From Dehalococcoidia bacterium (GTDB lineage: Bacteria > Chloroflexota > Dehalococcoidia > Tepidiformales > Tepidiformaceae): a stretch of DNA of 42,403 bases. The stretch lies in assembly GCA_009839725.1 (NCBI GenBank), contig VXPF01000124.1:1-42403 (forward strand), read 5' to 3'. A model generated the notes under the pieces. That model searched no databases. It was not told the DNA's origin and saw only the letters and a program-made list of their open reading frames with translations. Positions 7,687-14,847 of this stretch are shown one piece after another. Position numbers and translations under genes: made by a program. Position 1 is the first letter of the stretch, and every line of letters starts with the position of its first letter.

Positions 7687-8961
7687 GTGACGCAAGCGCT
7701 GGAGAGCTACGGTTTCCTCAAGCTGAACGAGGAGATCCTCGCCAACCCGTACCCCTTCTACCGGGCTCTGCGGGAACAGGCGCCGATCTACCGGGAGCCC
7801 GACTACGGGGTGTTCCTGCTCAGCCGCTACGAGGACATCCTGGAGGTGAACGCGCAGCCCGAGCTGTTCTCCAGCATCCTCGTGGCGAACGCGCCCTACA
7901 CGGACCCGCCAGCGGCGCTCGAGGACCTGCCAGCGTGGCGCGACTCGCAGCCATTCAGCGACAAGATCCTGTCGAACGACCCGCCCGACCACACGCGCCA
8001 CAAGCGGCTCATCAACCGCTTCTTCACGCCGCGGCACGTGGCGGGGCTGGAGCCGCGGGTACGCGAGATCACGAACGAGATCATCGACACGTTCATCGAC
8101 GAGGGCGAGGTCGAGTTCGTCACGCAGTTCTCGCACATGCTGCCGCGGTTGGTGGTCGGGGAGCTGATCGGCCTGCCACCCGAGGACCACGACTACTTCA
8201 AGCAGTACTTCATGGACCGCCTCGCCGTGATGGCGAGGGCGGCGGCGGACCCGACGGGCTCCTACAAACAGCAGGAAGAGGAGCGCGAGGAGATCACGGA
8301 GAACGAGTTCCTCACCGACTACTTCATGAAGGCAATGGCGGAGCGGAGGGAGCGGCCTCGGGGCGACATCATGAGCGATCTCGCCAGCGCCACGTTCGTG
8401 GACTCGGGCGAGCCAGTGGCGCTGGAGTCGCTGGTGAGCATGATCACGCTGCTCTACGCGGCGGGTGGCGACGCGAACACGCCAGAGCTGATGACGAACG
8501 CCATGCTCGTGCTGCTGCGCCAGCCTGACGTGATGCAGGCGCTGCGGGACGACCCTTCGCTGGCAGGCGGCTTCATCGAGGAGGTGCTGCGGTACGACAC
8601 GCCCGTCCCGGGCGTGTTCCGCATCGCGCTCCAGGACACAAGCGTCGGCGGCGTCCCGTTGAAGCGGGGCGAGAAGCTGATGGTCATCTACGGGTCGGGG
8701 AACCACGACGCGGAGAAGTTCGAGGACAGCGAGGTGTTCGACCTCGGCCGCGAGCAGAACTGCCCGCACCTCGGCTTCGGCCACGGCGTGCACTACTGCC
8801 CGGGGGCGGGGCTGGCCCGGCAGGAGGGGCGCGTGGCCATGCAGGAGCTCCTGCGACGCATGGGCGACATCCAGATGCTGGAGGGCGACCCGCCCTACGT
8901 GCCGAGCGTCATCCAGCGAATCCCGATCCGGCTGAAGCTAGGCTTCACGAAGCTCGCGTAG
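7687..8961 (+). CDS. Cytochrome P450
   Basis: This 424-residue P450 has the I-helix motif LLYAAGGDANTPELM, where the usual acid-alcohol pair is Asp-Ala-Asn-Thr, then ExxR in FIEEVLRYDTPVPG, and the haem loop HLGFGHGVHYCPGAGLAR with Cys371. The GTG start is 6 bp after the Rieske oxygenase stop. It is clearly diverged from the P450 at 3801. Tight coupling to a Rieske oxygenase suggests sequential oxidation of one substrate, an inference from position. The gene is convergent with the molybdenum oxidoreductase gene, 17 bp away. Confidence 0.95.
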   Translation: MTQALESYGFLKLNEEILANPYPFYRALREQAPIYREPDYGVFLLSRYEDILEVNAQPELFSSILVANAPYTDPPAALEDLPAWRDSQPFSDKILSNDPPDHTRHKRLINRFFTPRHVAGLEPRVREITNEIIDTFIDEGEVEFVTQFSHMLPRLVVGELIGLPPEDHDYFKQYFMDRLAVMARAAADPTGSYKQQEEEREEITENEFLTDYFMKAMAERRERPRGDIMSDLASATFVDSGEPVALESLVSMITLLYAAGGDANTPELMTNAMLVLLRQPDVMQALRDDPSLAGGFIEEVLRYDTPVPGVFRIALQDTSVGGVPLKRGEKLMVIYGSGNHDAEKFEDSEVFDLGREQNCPHLGFGHGVHYCPGAGLARQEGRVAMQELLRRMGDIQMLEGDPPYVPSVIQRIPIRLKLGFTKLA

Positions 8962-8978
8962 CCCGGACCCGCGAGTCC

Positions 8979-10220
8979 TTATGTAACCCTCACGGGGTGG
9001 GGGACCGGCTGGTTGAAGAGATAGCCCTTCCGGTTGAAGGGGACGCTGTCGGGCTGGGTCGCGCCGGCGGCGTCGGTGGCGCGGGTCATGATCGTGTGCT
9101 CGCCCTCGCGAGCCTCCCAGGCGAATTCGAAGCGCGCCCAGGAGTATTGCACCTGGGGGTCGAGCACGGTGGCCTCGTACCACGTGCGTCCCGAGTCGTC
9201 GCTCCACTCGACCCTCGTGATGGGCCCGTCGGGCGACTGGGCGTAGCCGTGGAGGCGATGCGAGCCGGCCTCGAGTTCGGCGGGCCAGGGGAGGGCGAGG
9301 GCGCTCTTCACCGTCTGCCGCGTGACCGGCTGGCCATCCGCATCGCCCTCGGGCGGGTAGTCGTCGCCGATGAGGACGTAGGAGGTGGTGTTGTTGCGCG
9401 TCCAGAGCTTCTCCGAGGAGACGACGATCCGCTCCAGCCACTTGATGCTGGAGGCGCCCACCCAGCCCGGGATGAGCGCGCGCAGGGGGTAGCCGTGGTC
9501 GCGGGGAAGGGGGTCGCCGTTGAGGGCGTAGGCGAGGAGCGTGTCGGGGTGCCTCGCCTTGTCAATCGGCAGCGCGCGCCGGAATCCCCTCTCCGGGGAC
9601 TCAACGTCCAGGCCTACCAACAGCACGCTGACCGCATCTGGACGAAGCCCGACGAAGTCCAACACATCACGCAGCGCCGCCCCGGTCCACTCCCCGTTCC
9701 CGATGCCACCGGGGCCCCACTGGGTCCCTTCGGCGGCGCGTCTCTGGACGCGGTCGAACATGGCGCGATGGTTGCCGGCGCACTCAAGGTAAGAGGTGAG
9801 CGTGCGGGTGGGGAGAGCGCGAATGGCCTCCATCGAGAAGATCGCGCTATTGGTGACGCCGTCACCCTCCACCCTCAGGCGCCAGCTCGCAGCATCTACG
9901 TCGACGCTCGTGGAGTTGTTACGGACGAAGAAGTGCGAAGCAGGGGTGATCAGGCCCGGCATGAGCTCCAGGCGCGCCTCAAGGCTCTTGCCATCGTCAT
10001 GGGCGATGAAGGGGCCGGTGTCCTTGAACCAGCCGGTAGCCGGGGCGACTTCGGCTGCAGGAGCGTCCTCGTCGGCGTTCCCGGCGCCACAGGCAGCCAG
10101 GACGGCGGACGCCCCGCCCGCCACGAGCAACTGCAGGAAGCGGCGGCGAGGCATGCCGCGCCGCTCGGCAAGATTCCAGAGGCCCGTTGGGTCTTCCTGA
10201 TTGCGCCGGGAGTTGAGCAC
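8979..10220 (-). CDS. Sulfite-oxidase-family molybdopterin oxidoreductase, Tat-exported probable lipoprotein
   Basis: The protein is 413 residues. The N terminus has a twin-arginine signal (MPRRRFLQLLVAGGASAVLAAC) whose end fits a lipobox, with Cys44 as the likely lipidated residue. The oxidoreductase domain carries the molybdenum-ligand cysteine Cys147 in SYLECAGNHR. The C-terminal immunoglobulin-like dimerisation domain is recognised by ITRVEWSDDSGRTWYEA. The family includes sulfite oxidase, SorA/SoxC-like and related enzymes, and the exact substrate is not certain. No haem c motif is present. The start used is GTG; an internal ATG at residue 23 would put the signal at the extreme N terminus and is a reasonable alternative. 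It follows the VapC gene by 28 bp on the same strand. Confidence 0.87.
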   Translation of the reverse strand: MLNSRRNQEDPTGLWNLAERRGMPRRRFLQLLVAGGASAVLAACGAGNADEDAPAAEVAPATGWFKDTGPFIAHDDGKSLEARLELMPGLITPASHFFVRNNSTSVDVDAASWRLRVEGDGVTNSAIFSMEAIRALPTRTLTSYLECAGNHRAMFDRVQRRAAEGTQWGPGGIGNGEWTGAALRDVLDFVGLRPDAVSVLLVGLDVESPERGFRRALPIDKARHPDTLLAYALNGDPLPRDHGYPLRALIPGWVGASSIKWLERIVVSSEKLWTRNNTTSYVLIGDDYPPEGDADGQPVTRQTVKSALALPWPAELEAGSHRLHGYAQSPDGPITRVEWSDDSGRTWYEATVLDPQVQYSWARFEFAWEAREGEHTIMTRATDAAGATQPDSVPFNRKGYLFNQPVPHPVRVT

Positions 10221-10248
10221 CGTGCCGGGAATTCTAGGGCGCGGGCCG

Positions 10249-10644
10249 CTACAGCAGCCGCGAACGGGGGAGGCCGGCCATCCGGCGGTCGAGGGTCAGC
10301 GTCTCGACTTCGTTCCGGGAGTAATCGTCGACGATAAGGCGATCGACGAGGCCGGGGCCGCCCGGCTCACGCAGCAGGTTCAGCACAGACTCGCCGTTTA
10401 GGGGCGCAACCATCCCACTCTCAAGCACATCCAGCAGTGTGGCGCGCGCAGCGACCTTGGTAGCGCCGTAGTGCTGCTGAATTGCCACGTACGCCTCTCC
10501 TATGACCTGGTTCGAGGCGGCAATCTCGGCACCCTCTGCCACCAGCGCGTTGAGTTCCCCGACACAGCGCAGAAACTCCCGCTCCGGCTGCCTGGTGGTC
10601 AGGCGCATGAGGACCGACGTGTCAATCCCGAAGCGACCAGTCAT
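10249..10644 (-). CDS. PIN-domain toxin (VapC family)
   Basis: This 131-residue PIN domain has Asp8 (FGIDTSVL), Glu50 (QVIGEAYVA), Asp101 and Asp119 (TLTLDRRMAG) as probable metal ligands. I chose the ATG at 10644 because the PIN fold begins immediately after it; a longer frame to 10674 adds unrelated residues. The start lies inside the 3' end of the AbrB-type antitoxin gene (23 bp overlap), so translation is probably coupled. The molybdenum oxidoreductase follows 28 bp downstream and could share the transcript. Confidence 0.85.
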   Translation of the reverse strand: MTGRFGIDTSVLMRLTTRQPEREFLRCVGELNALVAEGAEIAASNQVIGEAYVAIQQHYGATKVAARATLLDVLESGMVAPLNGESVLNLLREPGGPGLVDRLIVDDYSRNEVETLTLDRRMAGLPRSRLL

Positions 10645-10861
10645 AGCCCTCTTCCCGGAACTTCGCGATATCAAAAGGCGGAGTGTCGGGAGGAATCTTC
10701 AGCGTCCCCAGCTTCTCGAACCTGATGCGCCGCGGGCGAAGGACGAATCCCTCGGGGTGCTCCTCCAGCTCGATCTGGTCGCCCGGACCCACGCCGAGCG
10801 TTTCGAGGACGCGCTTGGGGAAGGTGACCTGCCGTTTCGAGGTGACTTTGACAACCAGCAA
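10622..10861 (-). CDS. AbrB/MazE-type antitoxin
   Basis: The protein is 79 residues. The N terminus (VVKVTSKRQVTFPKRVLETL, then GVGPGDQIELEE) is a swapped-hairpin AbrB DNA-binding domain. The C-terminal part (FDIAKFREEGYDWSLRD) is a typical toxin-contacting tail. I chose the TTG at 10861 because AAGGAG lies 7 nt upstream and the AbrB fold begins directly after it. The frame continues upstream to 10987, but those 42 codons overlap the neighbouring gene and look non-coding. An inverted repeat covers the ribosome binding site. Confidence 0.85.
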   Translation of the reverse strand: MLVVKVTSKRQVTFPKRVLETLGVGPGDQIELEEHPEGFVLRPRRIRFEKLGTLKIPPDTPPFDIAKFREEGYDWSLRD

Positions 10862-10870
10862 CCCGCAGCT

Positions 10871-10897
10871 CCTTACCTTCAGGCTACACAGGTAAGG
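10871..10897. promoter_or_regulatory. Inverted repeat over the antitoxin ribosome binding site
   Basis: CCTTACCT, an 11-bp spacer, then AGGTAAGG form a perfect 8-bp inverted repeat directly upstream of the AbrB-type antitoxin start, with one arm overlapping its AAGGAG ribosome binding site at 10869-10874. It could be the operator bound by the antitoxin, or an RNA hairpin that hides the ribosome binding site, or both. Neither role is shown. Confidence 0.5.
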
Positions 10898-10907
10898 TAG
10901 CACGTGT

Positions 10908-11825
10908 CTACACGATCTCGAAGCGCTCGAACTCCTCGTCGGGCAGGTCGTCGGGGACGGGATGGTCGGGCCCAAAGACGAGGGCATTCGGCCCCCCGCT
11001 GGTGACCGACATGCGACCGAGCTTGACGAGTTGCCGCACCGCGCGGTCGACGGCGCGTGAGTCGTGCAGGATGGGCAGCCCTAGGCGGGTGCGAAAGACG
11101 GAGCGGGCGCTGGCGACGTCGCCACCGAACAGCTCCCGCTCGGTCGACTGGAGCTCGGCCAGGGCCACGTCGAAGCTCTGCTGGGGGAAGCGCTCGTAGA
11201 GGAGCGGCAAGAGGTGCATGGAGAGGCTGTCGGCGGCGCCGGCGAGGCGCAGGGGCTCCTCGCGGGTTCGCCCGTGGGGAAGGGGCGCCTCCCACCAGAC
11301 CCATTGCCCGTACAGCTCGCGGAGACACTGCCCGAGGGGGGTGTGGGCGGTCCAGCGCTCGCCCTCATTGGCCCCCGACGCCTCGAAGTCGGCAGCCTGG
11401 CGGCAGAGTTCGAAGACCTCGCGGGCCACGGGTGAGCCCGGATCGGTCAGATCGCAGCCCGGCTCGGCGGGTTCGACCAGCAGGAAAGCGTTGGCATGGG
11501 CCGTGCCCCAGTCGACGACAAGGCGGCGCTCGTCCTCGGGCAGGCGGCGAAGGGAGAGCAGCAGGGTGAGATGGCCGGTGTCGAGGGCTCGGCGGGCGCG
11601 AAGGAACCGCCTCCAGGAGGACGAGCCTTCGAGGTAGACGGGGCTGAGCGGCAGCCTGAGGGGGCGATCGCGAATGGGCACGTCGTAGACGACGCCACGG
11701 GCAGCCCCGGCAAGGTCCTGGAGGCCCTGCAGGAGGATGCGCTCCTCCTCGGACGAGAAGCCGGTTGCGCTTGTCTCGGTCGCACCGGCCCTGCGTGCTC
11801 GCCGCCACAACCCTCGGATGGCCAC
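10908..11825 (-). CDS. Conserved-looking protein of unknown function
   Basis: I do not recognise this 305-residue protein. It is soluble, with no signal or membrane segment, and rich in Arg, Leu and Trp. Visible elements are an N-terminal WRRARR patch, a region about residues 35-120 with strand-like VVYDVPI and LLLSLRRLPEDERRLVVDW, Trp-rich LYGQWVWWEAPLP near the middle, and an acidic C-terminal tail (DLPDEEFERFEIV). The GTG at 11825 is preferred over the GTG two codons upstream because TAGGCT stands exactly 6 nt before it, the same layout as the divergent gcvT promoter. It is divergent from the glycine cleavage operon and upstream of an AbrB/VapC pair. Confidence 0.6.
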   Translation of the reverse strand: MAIRGLWRRARRAGATETSATGFSSEEERILLQGLQDLAGAARGVVYDVPIRDRPLRLPLSPVYLEGSSSWRRFLRARRALDTGHLTLLLSLRRLPEDERRLVVDWGTAHANAFLLVEPAEPGCDLTDPGSPVAREVFELCRQAADFEASGANEGERWTAHTPLGQCLRELYGQWVWWEAPLPHGRTREEPLRLAGAADSLSMHLLPLLYERFPQQSFDVALAELQSTERELFGGDVASARSVFRTRLGLPILHDSRAVDRAVRQLVKLGRMSVTSGGPNALVFGPDHPVPDDLPDEEFERFEIV

Positions 11826-11831
11826 GGGCAC

Positions 11832-11837
11832 AGCCTA
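11832..11837 (-). promoter_or_regulatory. -10-like hexamer TAGGCT, leaderless layout
   Basis: On the minus strand TAGGCT is followed by 6 nt and then the GTG at 11825. The same spacing is seen for gcvT (11931-11936) and the DUF2339 gene (16388-16393). A -10 hexamer at this distance would place the transcription start on or next to the start codon. No clear -35 is visible. Confidence 0.45.
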
Positions 11838-11930
11838 TCGCATCGCGGCCCGGAGCCACCGGAGCCGACCGATGGCGGGATTGATGCTTCTCTTTACCTG
11901 AAGAGGTGGCCCCGTGGACGGGCCGTGGGC

Positions 11931-11936
11931 TACAGT
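11931..11936 (+). promoter_or_regulatory. -10-like hexamer TACAGT, leaderless layout for gcvT
   Basis: TACAGT is followed by 6 nt and then the gcvT ATG, and no ribosome binding site is visible. This matches the TANNNT-then-start pattern of leaderless bacterial promoters. No glycine riboswitch fits in the 117-bp divergent intergenic region (11826-11942). Confidence 0.5.
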
Positions 11937-11942
11937 CGCAGC

Positions 11943-13061
11943 ATGGCTGGACACGACGACTCCGGCGGAAACCCCACGCTCACCCGGCTCACGCTTCACG
12001 AGCGGCACGAAGCGCTGGGTGCACGGTTCGCGCCCTTCGCGGGGTGGGAGATGCCGCTCCAGTACGAGGGCATCGTGGGTGAACACCAGGCCGTGCGGGA
12101 AGGCGTCGGAGTCTTCGATGTCTCGCACCTGGCGCGAGCCTGGGTGGAGGGCCCGCAGGCCGTCGAGCAGTTGCGCTCGGTGACCACGTTCGACGTGACC
12201 ACGCTCCCCGTCGGGAAGGCGCACTACTCCCTCTACTGCAACGAGGCAGGGGGTATCGACGACGACATCTTCATCTACCACCTGCCCGGCGAGCGCTGGC
12301 TGGTGATTCACAACGCCGCAAACGCGGACGAGGACTTCGAGCGCCTGCGCGCCGTGGCCGGCGATGCCGCGTCGGAGGTCACGCCGGAGACCGTGATGTT
12401 GGCCGTGCAGGGACCCGAGGCGGTGGCCCTGCTGGGGCGGGTTCTCGGCGAGGGGTTCATGGCGCTGGAACAACGCGACTGCGCCGAGCTGCAGTGGAAC
12501 GGAGCGTCGGTGCTGGTCGCGCGCACCGGGTACACGGGCGAGGACGGCGGGGAGTGCATCGTTGGGGCCGAGCAGGCGGCGGCGCTCTGGGACGCCTTCA
12601 TCGAGGGCGGCGCGGCTCCGGCGGGCCTGGGCGCCCGGGACACGCTTCGGCTGGAGGCGGCGCTGCCGCTCCACGGCAACGACATCGACGCGGACACGCA
12701 CCCGTACGAGGCGGGGCTCGGCTTCGCTGTGACGCTCGACGACGGCGCGCCGTTCACGGGCCGCGCCGCGCTTGCCGCGGCGAAGGAGCAGCCGCGGACC
12801 CGGCGGCTGGCGCACCTCGCGGCGCGGGACCGGGGGGTCCTGCGGGCAGGCTTCGCGGTACGCGAGCCCGAGAGCGGGGAGGAGGTAGGCCACTTGACCA
12901 GCGGGGCCTTCAGCCCGAGCTTGCGCCTCGGAATAGGCATGGCCTACCTTCCCGTGCGGCTGGCAAAGCCGGGCGTCATGCTTGAGGTCGACGTTCGCGG
13001 CCGGGCGCTTCCGGTCGAGGTCGTGCGGCGGCCGTTCTACAGAAAGCCGAAGGACTCCTGA
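11943..13061 (+). CDS. gcvT: Aminomethyltransferase, glycine cleavage T-protein
   Basis: This 372-residue protein has typical T-protein sequence: FAPFAGWEMPLQYEGIVGEHQAVREGVGVFDVSHLAR at the N terminus (written here as one family signature spanning residues 27-63, recognised through GWEMPLQY and GVFDVSHL), the folate-site region AGGIDDDIFIYHL, and VARTGYTGEDGGE. It takes the methylamine group from lipoylated GcvH, giving methylene-tetrahydrofolate and ammonia. Length and C terminus are normal. The start is set by TACAGT 6 nt upstream and the family N terminus. gcvH begins 2 bp after the stop. Confidence 0.95.
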   Translation: MAGHDDSGGNPTLTRLTLHERHEALGARFAPFAGWEMPLQYEGIVGEHQAVREGVGVFDVSHLARAWVEGPQAVEQLRSVTTFDVTTLPVGKAHYSLYCNEAGGIDDDIFIYHLPGERWLVIHNAANADEDFERLRAVAGDAASEVTPETVMLAVQGPEAVALLGRVLGEGFMALEQRDCAELQWNGASVLVARTGYTGEDGGECIVGAEQAAALWDAFIEGGAAPAGLGARDTLRLEAALPLHGNDIDADTHPYEAGLGFAVTLDDGAPFTGRAALAAAKEQPRTRRLAHLAARDRGVLRAGFAVREPESGEEVGHLTSGAFSPSLRLGIGMAYLPVRLAKPGVMLEVDVRGRALPVEVVRRPFYRKPKDS

Positions 13062-13063
13062 CG

Positions 13064-13462
13064 ATGGACCACGAGACCCCCGAGAACCTGCTCTACACGC
13101 CGAACCATGAATGGCTGCGCCGCGACGACGAGCGTCCGGATGAGGTCACGGTCGGGATCACCGACTACGCCCAGGACCAGGTGGGCGACGTGGTCTACCT
13201 CGACCTTCCCGGCGAAGGGGACGCGGTGACGGCAGGGGAGCGCTGCGGCGAAATCGAGTCGGCGAAGACCGTTTCGGACCTCTACGCGCCGGTCAGCGGA
13301 GAAGTGGTGGCCGCGAATGCGGCGTTGGAGGACCAGCCCGAGCTCGTGAACGCCTCGCCCTTCGACGAGGGCTGGATGGTCCGCCTGCGCATGTCGGACG
13401 AAGCGGAGCTCGAGGGCCTGCTCGATGCGGGCGCGTACCGCGCGCAGATTCCGGAGCACTAG
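13064..13462 (+). CDS. gcvH: Glycine cleavage system H protein
   Basis: This 132-residue lipoyl carrier has the modified lysine Lys68 in EIESAKTVSDLYAP. The N-terminal YTPNHEWL and central ITDYAQDQVGDVVYLDLP are family signatures. It shuttles the aminomethyl group from GcvP to GcvT and then to lipoamide dehydrogenase, whose gene is not in this window. It lies 2 bp after gcvT and 2 bp before gcvPA, so the four genes form one operon. Confidence 0.96.
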   Translation: MDHETPENLLYTPNHEWLRRDDERPDEVTVGITDYAQDQVGDVVYLDLPGEGDAVTAGERCGEIESAKTVSDLYAPVSGEVVAANAALEDQPELVNASPFDEGWMVRLRMSDEAELEGLLDAGAYRAQIPEH

Positions 13463-13464
13463 CG

Positions 13465-14847
13465 TTGGCGTCACCGGCGGACGGCGCGGCGAACGGGGGG
13501 GCGCCCCATCCGTACATCCCGGCCACGGAGGCCGACCGCGCGCGGATGCTGGAGCGGGTCGGCGTGCCCGACCTCGACGCGCTCTTCTCCGACCTGCCCG
13601 CGGCCTTCCGTGACCCGGCGATCGACCTGCCCACGGCGCTGACCGAGCCGGAGCTGATCGCGCTGCTCGAGGAGCGGGCAGACGAGAACGCCGACCCGGC
13701 GCGGCCGAACTTCCTCGGCGCGGGGGCGTACCGGCGTTCCATCCCGGCGATCGCGGCCCACCTGACCGCCCGTTCGGAGTTCGTGACGGCCTACACGCCG
13801 TACCAGCCCGAGATCAGCCAGGGGACCCTGCAATCAGCCTTCGAGTACCAGTCGGTGGTCTGCGAGCTGACGGGCATGGACGTCTCGAACACGGGGCTCT
13901 ACGACGTGGCCAGCGCAACCGCCGAGGCCTGCCTCCTTGCGGTGCGCGCCACGAAGCGGGAGGCCGTGGCCCTGCTGGAACCGATCCACCCGGGAACGGC
14001 GGAGGTGGTGCGCACCTACTCCCGGGGCGCCGGTCTGCGGGTCGACCTCGTGCCATCGGTCAGCGACCTGACCGAGGAACACGCCTGCCTCGTGGTTCAG
14101 CAGCCGGACTTCCTCGGCGCGATCGTGGACCTCGAACCGCTGGCCGAGGCGGCACACGCCTCGGGCGTGCTGCTGGTCACGGTTGCGGACCCGTTCGCGC
14201 TGGGTCTGCTGCGGTCGCCCGGCGAGGCGGGAGCGGACATCGTCACGGGGGAAGGCCGGGACCTCGCGGGCGGGCCGGGCTTCGGCGGGCCATCGCTCGG
14301 GCTGTTCGCGGCGCGCTCGCCCTTCATGCGGCAGATGCCCGGGCGCATCGTGGGCCGCACGCAGGAGCTGTACCCGCCGCCGGACGGGGCGGGGGAGCCA
14401 CGCACCGGCTACGTGCTCACGCTGCAGGCGCGCGAGCAGTTCATCCGGCGAGAGCGGGCGACCTCGAACATCTCGACGGCGCAGGCGCTCATCGCGCTGG
14501 CGTTCACGATCACCACCCAGGCGCTCGGACCGCGAGGCCTGCGGGAGGCGGCGGAGCTGTGCTACCAACGGGCGCACGACGCCTCGGCCCGCATCGCCGC
14601 GCTGCCCGGCTACGAGACGCCAGAACGCGGACCCTGGTTCCAGGAGTTCCTCGTGCGTGGGCCCGTCCCCGCCGAGGACCTCGCGGCCGAGCTGCGGGCG
14701 CGGGGCATCGGGCCGGGCCTCGACGTGTCGGCGCGTCCCGAGCCGGAGGCCCGCGAGGCGCTGCTCTTCGCCGTGACCGAGGCGACGCCCAACGCCCACG
14801 TCGACGCGCTGGTCGCCGCCCTCGCCGAGATCGGGGGCGGCGCGTGA
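13465..14847 (+). CDS. gcvPA: Glycine decarboxylase subunit 1 (GcvPA)
   Basis: The protein is 460 residues. YIPATEADRARMLERVGV and LDALFSDLP near the N terminus, FLGAGAYRRSIPAI, and TAYTPYQPEISQGTLQ are signatures of the N-terminal half of P-protein. It forms the pyridoxal-phosphate decarboxylase with GcvPB. The two-subunit form is usual in Firmicutes, Deinococcus-Thermus, archaea and Chloroflexota, unlike the fused GcvP of most Proteobacteria and Actinobacteria. The start codon is TTG, with no alternative upstream except inside gcvH. Its stop overlaps the gcvPB start by 4 bp (GTGA). Confidence 0.95.
   Translation: MASPADGAANGGAPHPYIPATEADRARMLERVGVPDLDALFSDLPAAFRDPAIDLPTALTEPELIALLEERADENADPARPNFLGAGAYRRSIPAIAAHLTARSEFVTAYTPYQPEISQGTLQSAFEYQSVVCELTGMDVSNTGLYDVASATAEACLLAVRATKREAVALLEPIHPGTAEVVRTYSRGAGLRVDLVPSVSDLTEEHACLVVQQPDFLGAIVDLEPLAEAAHASGVLLVTVADPFALGLLRSPGEAGADIVTGEGRDLAGGPGFGGPSLGLFAARSPFMRQMPGRIVGRTQELYPPPDGAGEPRTGYVLTLQAREQFIRRERATSNISTAQALIALAFTITTQALGPRGLREAAELCYQRAHDASARIAALPGYETPERGPWFQEFLVRGPVPAEDLAAELRARGIGPGLDVSARPEPEAREALLFAVTEATPNAHVDALVAALAEIGGGA

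Noticed and set aside
5854-8793. 979-residue minus-strand open frame
   Set aside because: It lies opposite the Rieske and P450 genes, which have clear catalytic motifs. Its sequence is a mirror effect of strong third-position GC and has no recognisable domain.
8997-10337. 446-residue plus-strand open frame
   Set aside because: It is antisense to the molybdenum oxidoreductase, whose Tat signal and Mo-ligand cysteine are clear.
11826-11942. Glycine riboswitch upstream of gcvT
   Set aside because: The divergent gap is only 117 bp, has no aptamer-like pairing I can see, and the promoter layout is leaderless.
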